A DNA stretch of 64,000 bases. It comes from an uncultured Acetobacteraceae bacterium. Lineage in GTDB: Bacteria > Pseudomonadota > Alphaproteobacteria > Acetobacterales > Acetobacteraceae. Of the stretch, positions 18,018 through 27,327 are shown in pieces. The notes under the pieces are model-generated. The model searched no databases, was not told the DNA's origin, and saw only the letters and a list, made by a program, of their open reading frames with translations. The stretch lies in contig CAIYDT010000117.1 of the NCBI GenBank assembly GCA_903924985.1, positions 1 through 64,000 of the forward strand, read 5' to 3'. The translations under genes and the position numbers were made by a program. The stretch's first letter is position 1; each line of letters opens with the position of its first letter.

Positions 18018-18048
18018 CGTCACGGTCGGGCTTGACCCGACCATGACG
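18018..18048. repeat. REP-like palindrome CGTCACGGTCGGG-cttga-CCCGACCATGACG
   Basis: 12/13 stem match; contains the likely lolD ATG. Confidence 0.7.
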
Positions 18049-18723
18049 AATGTTCCCCTCGTCCTGCGCGGCGTCGAACGCATCTACCGGGGGGAGGCTG
18101 GCGATCTGCCCATCCTGCGCGATGCCGACCTGACGCTACACGCGGGGGAGATCGTGGCGCTGGTCGCACCCTCCGGCGCCGGCAAGTCGACTCTGCTGCA
18201 TGTGGCGGGGCTGTTGGACCGCCCGGATGGCGGGTCCGTGCTGGTGAACGGCCGCGACGCCGGGTCCCTTCCCGACGCCGGCCGCACCGAGGTCCGCCGC
18301 GACACCATCGGCTTCGTCTACCAGTTCCACCACCTGCTCGGCGAGTTCACCGCGCTGGAGAATGTTGTCTTACCCCAAATGATCGCGGGGCGGTCGCGGC
18401 GGGAGGCGGTGACGCATGCGTCCGCGTTGCTGGATGCGTTCGGGCTATCGGCGCGGGTGGATCACTTGCCGGGCAAGTTGTCGGGTGGGGAGCAGCAGCG
18501 GGTCGCCATCGCTCGCGCCCTGGCCAATGGGCCGAAGGTCCTGCTGGCGGACGAGCCGACCGGGAATTTGGACGTGGCGACGGCGGGGACGGTGTTCGAG
18601 GAACTGCTGGCGATCGTGCGGGGTCAGGGGCTGGCGGCGTTGATCGCGACGCATAATCCGGAGCTGGCGGGGCGGATGGACCGGATTGTTACGTTACGGG
18701 ATGGGTTGGTGGTGGCGGGATAA
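18043..18723 (+). CDS. ABC transporter ATP-binding protein, LolD-like
   Basis: [56 protein letters not shown]; likely ATG start 18043 (longer GTG ORF from 17995 possible). Confidence 0.9.
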   Translation: MTNVPLVLRGVERIYRGEAGDLPILRDADLTLHAGEIVALVAPSGAGKSTLLHVAGLLDRPDGGSVLVNGRDAGSLPDAGRTEVRRDTIGFVYQFHHLLGEFTALENVVLPQMIAGRSRREAVTHASALLDAFGLSARVDHLPGKLSGGEQQRVAIARALANGPKVLLADEPTGNLDVATAGTVFEELLAIVRGQGLAALIATHNPELAGRMDRIVTLRDGLVVAG

Positions 18724-18765
18724 TAGACCTTGCCGTCGAGTTGCCGCACTGGCGCCTCTCCCTCA

Positions 18766-18793
18766 CCGTCATCCCGGCGCATGCCGGGCCCCA
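18766..18793. repeat. REP-like palindrome CCGTCATCCCGGCgcatGCCGGGCCCC
   Basis: CCCGGC/GCCGGG stem with CGTCAT head like neighbouring elements. Confidence 0.6.
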
Positions 18794-18903
18794 CGAAGCC
18801 GCTGGTCCGGAACACAGAAAGGCAGCGACTCACCCTCCACCCACAGGCGTCCGTCACGCCATCTGTTTGCGGGTCATAACGCGACATACAGTACGCCCAG
18901 ATT

Positions 18904-20094
18904 TCAGACCGGGACCGTCAGGGCGTTGTATTCGTAGAGCCAATCGTAACGTGCCCGCACCTTCGCGGGTTCGAACTCCCGTTCGATATATTCCGTCGCA
19001 CCCTCGGCCGATCCCAACGCGGGGTTGTGGAATCGTTTCGTGTTCTCCGACGACCCGCGTACGATCCTGGCGGTGCGTTCCAGGCGGGCGTTTTCGTAAC
19101 GGATCAGGGCCGAGGGCACATCGGGACTGGTATCCAGCAGGCGCGCCAGGATAATCCCGTCCTCCAGGGCCATGTTGGCACCCTGCGCCAGGAACGGCAG
19201 CGTGGGATGCGCGGCGTCGCCCATCACGCAGACGCGTCCCACGGAAAAATGTTCCAGCGGTTCGCGGCCGAGCAGGGCCCATTTGTAGGGGATGTCGATG
19301 GCGCGGACGATGTTGTGGATGTCCTGATGCCAGGGGGCGAGGTCTCTTAGGCATTCCTCCCGCGTGCCGGGTTCGGTCCAGGATTCCACGCGCCAGTCGT
19401 CGCGCTCGATGGCGGCGACGAAGTTCAGAAGTTCGCCTCGGCGCAGCGGGTACGTTACGACATGGCCACCGACGCCGATCCAGTTGTTGCCGACCAAACG
19501 GCGCTGGTGCGGCGGTAATTTGTCCATTGGCACAAGGCCGCGCCAGACCATGATGCCGGTGAACTGCGCCTTGCCGTCGCCGAACATCTGCTGGCGAATG
19601 CGGGAATGGACGCCGTCGGCGCCGATGAGTACTTCGCCCTCGACGCGTTCCCCGTTGGCCAGCAGCAACGTGACACCGGATGCGGTCTGTTCGAAGCCGG
19701 CGCAGGCGTTGCCCGGCTGCACGGCCTCCGGGTCGGCGCGGCGGACGGCGTCCAGCAATACCGCGTGAAAGTCGCCTCGGTGCACCATCCAGTAGGGGGC
19801 GCCGAAGCGTTGGACGGATTCCTCGCCCACGTCGAAGGGCATCCAGGCCTGACCGGTGCTCCAGAGGCGGAACTCGCGGCCCATGGGGACGCAGACGACT
19901 TTCAGCATGGCCTCTTCGAGGCCGAGGTCGATCAGCAGGCGGGTGCCGTTGGCGCCGAGTTGCACGCCGGCGCCGATTTCTTTCAGATCCGATGCCTGTT
20001 CGTAGATGCGGACGCGGTGGCCGCGCCGCATCAGGGCCAGCGCGGCGGTCAGGCCGCCGAGGCCGGCACCGGCTATGAGAATAGGATGTGTCAC
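18904..20094 (-). CDS. FAD-dependent aromatic-ring monooxygenase (salicylate/3-hydroxybenzoate hydroxylase type)
   Basis: LIAGAGLGGLTAALALMRRGHRVRIYEQ; VCVMGDAAHPTLPFLAQGANMALEDG. Confidence 0.9.
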   Translation of the reverse strand: MTHPILIAGAGLGGLTAALALMRRGHRVRIYEQASDLKEIGAGVQLGANGTRLLIDLGLEEAMLKVVCVPMGREFRLWSTGQAWMPFDVGEESVQRFGAPYWMVHRGDFHAVLLDAVRRADPEAVQPGNACAGFEQTASGVTLLLANGERVEGEVLIGADGVHSRIRQQMFGDGKAQFTGIMVWRGLVPMDKLPPHQRRLVGNNWIGVGGHVVTYPLRRGELLNFVAAIERDDWRVESWTEPGTREECLRDLAPWHQDIHNIVRAIDIPYKWALLGREPLEHFSVGRVCVMGDAAHPTLPFLAQGANMALEDGIILARLLDTSPDVPSALIRYENARLERTARIVRGSSENTKRFHNPALGSAEGATEYIEREFEPAKVRARYDWLYEYNALTVPV

Positions 20095-20110
20095 GGGCCG
20101 TTCCCCCTGT

Positions 20111-20199
20111 CGTCATGGCGGGCGCAGGCCCGCCATCCTCGTCTGACCGCGTCTGTGTCATTAAAGTCATGGGTGGCGGGCCTGCGCCCGCAATGACGG
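20111..20199. repeat. Pair of oppositely oriented REP-like palindromes (BIME-like)
   Basis: 20111-20138 CGTCATGGCGGGCGCAGGCCCGCCATCC and inverted copy 20169-20199 CATGGGTGGCGGGCCTGCGCCCGCAATGACGG. Confidence 0.75.
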
Positions 20200-20206
20200 T
20201 AGAGGG

Positions 20207-21421
20207 TCATCCCGCCAGTGCTTTTTTGTCGTATCCGGCAACGGTCTTGTATCGATCCGTGATTGCCCGCAGCTCGGCTTCGGGGATCACGTCCTCGATC
20301 CGAGTGAAGGGCTTGTCGCCGGTTCGTTCGTAGACCTCCCGCAGGATGGCATCGGGCGGGTTGCGACGGTTGGTCAGCACCACGTTGGTTGTGGGCGGCA
20401 GACGCAGGGCCTCGTATTGGGTCAACGCGGCCGGAACGTTTGACACACCGGCCAGGCAGTCGGCCATGGCCCGAGCATCCAGGATCGCCTGCCCTGCCCC
20501 GTTCGAGCCCCGAGGCACCATGGGGTGTGCCGCGTCGCCCAGCAGTGTCACCCGCCCGAAGGTCCAGCGTGGCAGCGGGTCCTGGTCGACCATGGGGAAC
20601 TCCAGCACCGTCTCGGCCGCGCGCATCATCGCCGGAACGTCCAGCCAATCGAAATGCCAATCCGCGAAGGCCGGCATGCAGTCATCCAGGCTTCCCGCTC
20701 GGTTCCAGTCCCGTTCCAAATGTCGGGGCGTTTCGATCTCCGCCACCCAATTTACCAGTTGGCGGCCATCGTCCAGATCGCGGATGGGGTAAATGACCAT
20801 CTTGCCGTTCGCCAACCACCCGGCTCGCACCATGGTGGCGCCGGTCAGAAACCGAGGCCACACCGTCACTCCGCGCCACATGTTGTAGCCGGAATACAGC
20901 GGCGCACCCTCATCGGGGTAGAACTGCTTACGTATCAATGAATGGATGCCGTCGCAGGCAATGACCGCTGCCCCGCGCGCGGAAAAACCGTCAGCAAACC
21001 GAGCCTCGGCGAAACCGTCGCCCTGCTCCACCCCAAGACACTGGTGGCCCGTCAGAACGCTGTCGGGGCCCAGCCGGTCCCGCACCGCGCGCAGCAGCAG
21101 CATTTGCAGCTCACCGCGATGGATCGACACCTGCGGCCAATCGTAACCCGCCGCGACACCAGCCGGCTCCCGGTAGATCAACTGCCCGAACCGGTTGAAA
21201 AAGGCACTTTCAGCGGTGGCGATGCCGGAGGATACCAACACGTCCCGCAAGCCCAGCGCCGCCAGCTCCTTCGCCGCGTGCGGCAGCACGTTGATGCCGA
21301 CGCCGATAGGACGAATTTCGGCCGAGGACTCGAAAACCCGGCAGGGGATTCCCACCTCGTGCAAGGTCAACGCCAGCGTCAGGCCGCCGATGCCGGCGCC
21401 GACGATCAATACCTCATCCAT
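20207..21421 (-). CDS. FAD-dependent aromatic-ring monooxygenase (second, divergent paralog)
   Basis: LIVGAGIGGLTLALTLHEVGIPCRVFES; VTLLGDAAHPMVPRGSNGAGQAILDARAMAD. Confidence 0.9.
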   Translation of the reverse strand: MDEVLIVGAGIGGLTLALTLHEVGIPCRVFESSAEIRPIGVGINVLPHAAKELAALGLRDVLVSSGIATAESAFFNRFGQLIYREPAGVAAGYDWPQVSIHRGELQMLLLRAVRDRLGPDSVLTGHQCLGVEQGDGFAEARFADGFSARGAAVIACDGIHSLIRKQFYPDEGAPLYSGYNMWRGVTVWPRFLTGATMVRAGWLANGKMVIYPIRDLDDGRQLVNWVAEIETPRHLERDWNRAGSLDDCMPAFADWHFDWLDVPAMMRAAETVLEFPMVDQDPLPRWTFGRVTLLGDAAHPMVPRGSNGAGQAILDARAMADCLAGVSNVPAALTQYEALRLPPTTNVVLTNRRNPPDAILREVYERTGDKPFTRIEDVIPEAELRAITDRYKTVAGYDKKALAG

Positions 21422-22460
21422 GCAGGCGGTCTTCCCGCCATAGCGACAGCACTTCCTGCACCGGCCGGTCGGAAAATGAGAAAAGCACCGACTCCTTCGA
21501 CGCCTTATGGTGATGCACCGCCCAACTCGGAACCACGAACATGTCGCGCGGCTTCCAGCGGAATACGGTATCGCCGATGACCGTTTCGCCTTCGCCTTCC
21601 ATAACGGAATAAAAAGTCCCATCGGTGGAACGGTACGGCGCCGACGAGAACCCCGCGGGCAGCAGCGCCATAAAGGCCCCGATCGTCGGCATGGGGGAGC
21701 CACCCGAACCCGGGTTGATGTAGCGCAGCTTGTAGCCGTGGCAGGGATCCGGTTCCCCATTGCGCGCCAGGGTCGCCAAAGCCTCCCGCGAGCGGGAATA
21801 CGGGTAGCTGAACACCGGCGACGAAATCCGCTCCGGCTTCCAGTCCACCGGCACCATATTGGCGCCGTAGCGTGCCAGGCTGTCGCCGGAGGGGCGGGTG
21901 ACCGTCTGGCTCTCGGCGTTGGCCGGTTCGGCGAAGCTGGCGTCCAGCAGCCGGATCATGGGGATGTCCAGCCCGTCCAGCCACACCACCGGCTTGTCCG
22001 TCTCATTCCCGTGGTCGTGCCAGGTCCAGCTGGGGGTGATGATGAAATCGCCGGGCTCCATGATTGCCCGCTCACCCTCGACCGCCGTGTAGGCGCCGCT
22101 GCCCTCCACGATGAAACGCAGGGCGGAGGCGGCGTGGCGGTGGGCCGGTGCGACCTCCCCCGGCATGATCAGTTGCAGGCCGGCGAACAGGGAATGGGTG
22201 GCCGAGGTGTGGCCTTGCAGGCCTGGGTTTTCCAGGATCAGAACGCGGCGCTCGGCTTCCTTGGCGGTGATCAGGCCGCCGGACTGCATCAGGAAGGGGC
22301 GAACGACGTTGTCATAATCCCACTTCACCGGCAGCGCGGGGGTGTTGGGAGTGCGGGTCACCAACGCGTGCAACCGCTCCCACAGGGGGGCCAGATGATG
22401 CGGGCCGATCTGGTCGTAGAACGCCTGCCGTTCGGGCGCGACGGATGGGGCATCGTTCAT
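21414..22460 (-). CDS. Gentisate 1,2-dioxygenase (bicupin)
   Basis: PGEVAPAHRHAASALRFIVEGSGAYTAVEGERAIMEPGDFIITPSWTWHDHGN; second cupin ..VVPSWAVHHHKASKE; 8-bp overlap with downstream monooxygenase. Confidence 0.92.
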   Translation of the reverse strand: MNDAPSVAPERQAFYDQIGPHHLAPLWERLHALVTRTPNTPALPVKWDYDNVVRPFLMQSGGLITAKEAERRVLILENPGLQGHTSATHSLFAGLQLIMPGEVAPAHRHAASALRFIVEGSGAYTAVEGERAIMEPGDFIITPSWTWHDHGNETDKPVVWLDGLDIPMIRLLDASFAEPANAESQTVTRPSGDSLARYGANMVPVDWKPERISSPVFSYPYSRSREALATLARNGEPDPCHGYKLRYINPGSGGSPMPTIGAFMALLPAGFSSAPYRSTDGTFYSVMEGEGETVIGDTVFRWKPRDMFVVPSWAVHHHKASKESVLFSFSDRPVQEVLSLWREDRLHG

Positions 22461-22559
22461 GCTCGGGACCTCTCCTCGGGAGTTAGCGCCCAGGATGCCA
22501 TTGTGCGCGGCCCTTCGCCAGTGGCACTGTCGCCCTTCGAACCTGGGAGCAAACAAGCG

Positions 22560-23663
22560 ATGGCACAGAAAATCCGCGTCGGCATGGTGGGGATCACCCC
22601 CAACCGTGGTTTTTCATCAATTGCCCACATGCCGGCGCTCCTGGCCCTACCCGACTTCGAGGTCGTGGCCGTCTGCACCACCAGGCAGGCATCCGCCGAG
22701 GTGGCCGCGCGGCATTACGGCGCCACCCATGCCTTCGCCGATCCCGTGAAACTGGCGCAGCACCCGGACGTCGATATGGTCACCGTGTGCGTCAGCGTGC
22801 CCGGCCACCTCGACCCCGTCATGGCCGCTATCAATGCCGGCAAGCACGTCTATTCCGAGTGGCCGCTCGGCCGCACCACCGCCGAGGCAATGCGCATGCG
22901 CGACGCCGCCGTCGCCAAGGGCGTGCGCCACGCCGTTGGGCTGCAAGGGCGGGTGTCGCCGTCGATCTGCTACGCCCGCGACCTGATCGCCGAGGGGCAT
23001 ATCGGTCAGCCGCTGTCCGCCACCCTGTTCGTCAACGCCGGCAACTGGGGGGCCACCATCGATCGCGCCTACCAGACGAGCTTTGCCAACGGCGCCAATT
23101 TGATGACCATCACCGGCGGCCACAACCTGGACGCGCTATGCTTCATGCTGGGCGAGTTCCGCGAACTCGGGGCCTTCGCCGTCAGCCAGCGCGACACCAT
23201 CCCGTTGGAGGGCACCGGCGAACCGGTCCCCAAGGACGTGCCGGACCAGCTGGTGGTCGGCGGCATCCTCGGCAGCGGCGCGGTGGTCTCGGTGCAGGTG
23301 CGCGGCGGCATGACACGGGGGCACGAGTTCCTGTGCGAAATTCACGGCTCCGAGGGCGATCTGGTGCTGGAGGCGACCGAACGCGCCTCCACCCAGCGGC
23401 AGGAGCTGAAAGTGATGGGCGCCCGCGGCAAGGGCGTGCCGCTGGCGGAGATGACGGTGCCGGAAAAATACCGCTGGGTGCCGGCGGGGGTGCCGAAGGG
23501 ATCGCCATACAACGTGGCGCAGCTTTATGCCCGGTTCGCGGCGTGCATCCGCTCGGGCGCCCCGATGGTCCCCAGCTTCGACGACGCGATCGTGCGGCAC
23601 CGGATGCTGGACATGATCGTGGCAGCGTCGAAGACAGGGCAGAAGCAGATCGGCGGGGTCTAA
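22560..23663 (+). CDS. Gfo/Idh/MocA family oxidoreductase
   Basis: KIRVGMVGITPNRGFSSIAHMPALLALPDFEVVAVCTTR..AINAGKHVYSEWPLGRT. Confidence 0.92.
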   Translation: MAQKIRVGMVGITPNRGFSSIAHMPALLALPDFEVVAVCTTRQASAEVAARHYGATHAFADPVKLAQHPDVDMVTVCVSVPGHLDPVMAAINAGKHVYSEWPLGRTTAEAMRMRDAAVAKGVRHAVGLQGRVSPSICYARDLIAEGHIGQPLSATLFVNAGNWGATIDRAYQTSFANGANLMTITGGHNLDALCFMLGEFRELGAFAVSQRDTIPLEGTGEPVPKDVPDQLVVGGILGSGAVVSVQVRGGMTRGHEFLCEIHGSEGDLVLEATERASTQRQELKVMGARGKGVPLAEMTVPEKYRWVPAGVPKGSPYNVAQLYARFAACIRSGAPMVPSFDDAIVRHRMLDMIVAASKTGQKQIGGV

Positions 23664-24523
23664 CCCCGCCGATTGGGCGTGCCGATCAGCCGCAGTCGCA
23701 GCATCCGGGACAGATTATCGATCAGCGCCACGGTGATCAGGATTAGCACGATCACGTATGCCACCTGATCCCAGGCGTTGATCTGAATGCGCTCCGACAG
23801 GCGCAGCCCGATGCCGCCGGCGCCAACCAATCCCAGAATGGTGGCCTCGCGGGAGTTGGACTCGATCTGGTACAATGTCTGACTGATCATCACCGGCAGC
23901 ACCTGCGGCAGAACGGCGTAGCGGAGCGCGCCGAGGAAGCTGCCGCCTGTGGAGGTCACGCCCTCGACCTGCTTGCGATCGGTGTTCTCGATCGCCTCAG
24001 CGAACAGTTTTGATAATACCCCAGTGTCCGCGACGCAGATGGCCAGGATGCCCGCGATGGGACCAAGCCCCACCGCGCGCACGAAAACCAGCGCCCAGAT
24101 CAGTTGATCCAACCCGCGCATCCCGTCGAACAGGCGCCGAGTGAAAAACCGGAATACGCGTGCCGGAATGACGTTACGCGCCCCCATAAACCCGAGGGGC
24201 AACGCAATCACCAATGCCAGCATACTACCGAGGTACGCCATCGCCACGGTCTCGAGCATGGAGCGCAGCAGTTCCGCGTGATCCCAGCCCGCGAAACCGG
24301 TCCAATCCACCATCAGGCGAACGATCACCCACAGCTTCGACAGGCCGGTGAAAACCTTACCGAAGTCGAACAGCCAGTGCAGGTAGATCATGTATCCCGC
24401 GACCAGCAACCCGATGCCCCAGCGGATCGCCTGCGTTTGCCGGTCCGCACCGAAGGCCCAGGGCGTGCGCAGCCTCTGCGCCGCGATGTCCTCTGGGGCG
24501 ATATCGGCCAGACGCGTGCTCAT
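23660..24523 (-). CDS. phnE: Phosphonate-type ABC transporter permease PhnE (second copy)
   Basis: 288 aa TM protein; RGLDQLIWALVFVRAVGLGPIAGILAICVADTGVLSKLFAEAIE. Confidence 0.9.
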   Translation of the reverse strand: MSTRLADIAPEDIAAQRLRTPWAFGADRQTQAIRWGIGLLVAGYMIYLHWLFDFGKVFTGLSKLWVIVRLMVDWTGFAGWDHAELLRSMLETVAMAYLGSMLALVIALPLGFMGARNVIPARVFRFFTRRLFDGMRGLDQLIWALVFVRAVGLGPIAGILAICVADTGVLSKLFAEAIENTDRKQVEGVTSTGGSFLGALRYAVLPQVLPVMISQTLYQIESNSREATILGLVGAGGIGLRLSERIQINAWDQVAYVIVLILITVALIDNLSRMLRLRLIGTPNRRG

Positions 24524-25479
24524 GAGAACTGCCCGATGAAGCGGTGCCGGATGCGTTCCGATGCCAGGTCCAGCACGACCACCACCAGCAGGATCATGAT
24601 GCAGATGGCGCTGACTTCCTCATATATATTGAAGCCGATCACCCGTTTCAGCTCCATGCCGATGCCGCCCGCGCCGACGAAGCCCATGATGGTGGAGGAT
24701 CGTACGTTGATTTCGAACCGCAGCAACGCGTAGCTGAGGAATCCCGGCAGGACCTGCGGTACCATCCCGTAACGGATTTGCGCCAGCCAGGAGCCGCCGA
24801 CCGAGCGGATGCCCTCGACGGCCCGCGGATCGGCATTTTCGTTCAGTTCAGAGAACAGCTTGCCCAGCGCGCCGGTGGTATGGATGCCGATCGCCAGGAT
24901 ACCGGCCAAGGGGCCGATACCGAACGGCCAGACGAAGATAAACGCCAACACCACCTGCGGCACGGTGCGCAAAACCTCCAGCATGCGGCGCAGCACGAAC
25001 ACGACGGGGCGCATGCCGAGCAGGGTGCCGGTCGCGGGGAAGCAGATGACGAAGGCGGCGGTGAAACCCATCACCGTCGCCAGGATCGCCATCTGCACCG
25101 TCTGCCACAGCAGCTTGGCATACACGTCGAATCGGTAGAACCAGTAGGCGAGCGACTGCGGTTCCTTCACGCCCCCGAAGACATGGGCGAACGCGAGAAC
25201 CGGCACTGGATCGGCACCACGCGACGGCTCGATGGACAAAAGCTTCCCGAAATATTCGCCAATCCGTGGGATACCATCGAAGATTTTCCGCGGCGAGAAA
25301 TCGGTCCATATCGCCGAAACCAGAAAGACCAGCACAATGACCGCGACGGTCAATATCGTTTCGGTCGAGCGGGCACGCCGCACCGCACCGAAGCGTTGTT
25401 GAAACAGCCGGTAGGCGGAGTCGTCGGTGGGGTTGTTACCCCTCTCCCCGAAGGGGAGAGGGAGGTTTGTTTGATTCAC
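24520..25479 (-). CDS. phnE: Phosphonate-type ABC transporter permease PhnE (first copy)
   Basis: PQVVLAFIFVWPFGIGPLAGILAIGIHTTGALGKLFSE; 4-bp overlap with next phnE; N-terminus overlaps a palindrome. Confidence 0.9.
   Translation of the reverse strand: MNQTNLPLPFGERGNNPTDDSAYRLFQQRFGAVRRARSTETILTVAVIVLVFLVSAIWTDFSPRKIFDGIPRIGEYFGKLLSIEPSRGADPVPVLAFAHVFGGVKEPQSLAYWFYRFDVYAKLLWQTVQMAILATVMGFTAAFVICFPATGTLLGMRPVVFVLRRMLEVLRTVPQVVLAFIFVWPFGIGPLAGILAIGIHTTGALGKLFSELNENADPRAVEGIRSVGGSWLAQIRYGMVPQVLPGFLSYALLRFEINVRSSTIMGFVGAGGIGMELKRVIGFNIYEEVSAICIMILLVVVVLDLASERIRHRFIGQFS
25440..25462. repeat. Palindrome CCCTCTCCCC-gaa-GGGGAGAGGG
   Basis: Perfect 10-bp stem; encodes LPLPFGERG in the phnE N-terminus. 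Confidence 0.75.
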
Positions 25480-25481
25480 TC

Positions 25482-26423
25482 TTAGGAACGCCCGCCGCGC
25501 TTCTCGGATTGGCGCAGTTCGATGATGTCCTTGTACAGCTCCATCGTCGCTGGCACGTAACCAACACCGGCGCCCTGCTCTACCGAGTCGTAAACGTCTT
25601 TATGCAACTTCGGCAGCTCCAGCAGGAAGTCGGCGAAAACCTTCTTCAAATCGGCCGGCAGCGCGGTGCGCACCGCCCAGGGGCCGTTCGGGATTTTGCC
25701 CGACTGCCAGATGATGTTCACGTCGGACATTTTCAGCATGCCCTTATCGACCATCGAGCGCAGGTTGCCGCGGGTGTACCCCTGCTCCTTTTCGCCCTGG
25801 CCGGAGGTCCAGGTCACGCAACCATCGTACTGATGATTGAGCATGGCAACGACGCCCTGCTCATGCCCGCCGGCGAACCCGGTGCGGGAGAAATACGCCC
25901 CGTCCGACAGGTCGATGCCCTTGGACTTCATCGTGGCACTCGGGATCAGATAGCCGGACGTCGAGTTGGGATCGGCGAATGCCAAAGAGTGGCCCTTCAT
26001 CTTCTCGATCGAGTCGATGCCGGAGTCCTTCCGGGTTACCATCACCGAGTAATAGTAGGTGGAACCGTCGGCTTCCTGCGGCACGATGATCGGCTCGATG
26101 CACTTGCAGTCGAGCCAGGCGCCCGCGAAACCGGAGGCCCCGAATTCGGCGGCTTCCAACTGCCCGGCAGCAATGCCCTGCATGACGCCGGCATAATCGG
26201 CGGCGGGGAAGAGCTTCACCGGCACGCCCAGCTTCTCCTGTAGCAGGCGCTGGAAACCGTCGTATTTCTTCAGCCGGTCCTGGGTGTTCTCGCCACCCAG
26301 AATCCCAACCCGAAACTCCTTGATCTGGCTTTTCCAGTCATCGGCGCGGCTGGCGGTAGGCATGGCAATGCCAAGCCCGGCGATGGCGACAAGCGCCATC
26401 CTGGCAATCGTACGACGCAGCAT
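25482..26423 (-). CDS. phnD: Phosphate/phosphonate ABC transporter substrate-binding protein PhnD
   Basis: Signal peptide; FRVGILGGENTQDRLKKYDGFQRLLQEKLGVPVKLFPAADYAGVMQGIAAGQLE. Confidence 0.92.
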   Translation of the reverse strand: MLRRTIARMALVAIAGLGIAMPTASRADDWKSQIKEFRVGILGGENTQDRLKKYDGFQRLLQEKLGVPVKLFPAADYAGVMQGIAAGQLEAAEFGASGFAGAWLDCKCIEPIIVPQEADGSTYYYSVMVTRKDSGIDSIEKMKGHSLAFADPNSTSGYLIPSATMKSKGIDLSDGAYFSRTGFAGGHEQGVVAMLNHQYDGCVTWTSGQGEKEQGYTRGNLRSMVDKGMLKMSDVNIIWQSGKIPNGPWAVRTALPADLKKVFADFLLELPKLHKDVYDSVEQGAGVGYVPATMELYKDIIELRQSEKRGGRS

Positions 26424-26447
26424 CGGAAATCTCCGTTAAAGGTGTAT

Positions 26448-27248
26448 CTAACGGGCCATGGCGGGCATGGCCCCGACCGGCAGGCTGGTGGAGGTCAAAC
26501 GCTCATCGAAAGCGCCAGACTCTCCATAGATCGTGCGCAGAACGGGATCCGTCAGTTCTTCCGGTTTCCCATCGAACACGACTCGCCCAGCCGACATGCC
26601 GATAATACGCCGACAATAGGTGCGTGCCGTGTCAAGTGTGTGAAGATTTGTCAGAACCGTAATGCCGTCGCGCTGGTTGATGTCCCGCAGCGCGTCCATC
26701 ACCACCTTGGCGTTCATCGGATCGAGCGAGGCGATCGGCTCGTCGGCCAAAAGAATAGTCGGTTCCTGCATCAAAGCCCGCGCGATCGCCACCCGCTGCT
26801 GCTGCCCGCCGGACAGGGCGTCGGCACGGTTCATCGCGACCTCGGCCAGTCCCAGACGGTCCAGCGCCCGGATCGCCAGCGCCCGCTCCGCCGGGGTGAA
26901 CAGCTTGAACAACACGCGCGCGGTGGACATGCGATTGAGCCGACCACACAGCACGTTGGTCAGCACATCCAGCCGGTTCACCAGATTGAACTGCTGAAAG
27001 ATCATGGCCGTGCGCGCCCGCCAGGCCCGCAGTTCCTTGCCGCGCAGGGCGGTAACGTCGATGCCATCGGCCACGATCGACCCGCCGGACGGCTCGATCA
27101 GCCGGTTGACCAACCGCAACAGGGTCGATTTGCCAGCACCGGAACGCCCGATGATGCCGACCATCTCGCCGCGCGCGATGGTCAGATTGGCACCGGCCAC
27201 GGCCAGCGTGTCGCCAAACCGGCGACTGAGTTGAACGAGTTCCAGCAC
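26448..27248 (-). CDS. phnC: Phosphonate ABC transporter ATP-binding protein PhnC
   Basis: [55 protein letters not shown]. Confidence 0.92.
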   Translation of the reverse strand: MLELVQLSRRFGDTLAVAGANLTIARGEMVGIIGRSGAGKSTLLRLVNRLIEPSGGSIVADGIDVTALRGKELRAWRARTAMIFQQFNLVNRLDVLTNVLCGRLNRMSTARVLFKLFTPAERALAIRALDRLGLAEVAMNRADALSGGQQQRVAIARALMQEPTILLADEPIASLDPMNAKVVMDALRDINQRDGITVLTNLHTLDTARTYCRRIIGMSAGRVVFDGKPEELTDPVLRTIYGESGAFDERLTSTSLPVGAMPAMAR

Positions 27249-27327
27249 GGGCGTCCTGTCGATTGGTCAGCGGCGGGATAGCAGGGTCAGTATGACCGGT
27301 GTGTGACCGTTCGGTGAAGGCATGACC

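Noticed and set aside
21507-22559. N-terminal 350 aa of the 718-aa ORF before the Gfo/Idh/MocA gene
   Set aside because: Antisense to gentisate dioxygenase; real start is ATG 22560.
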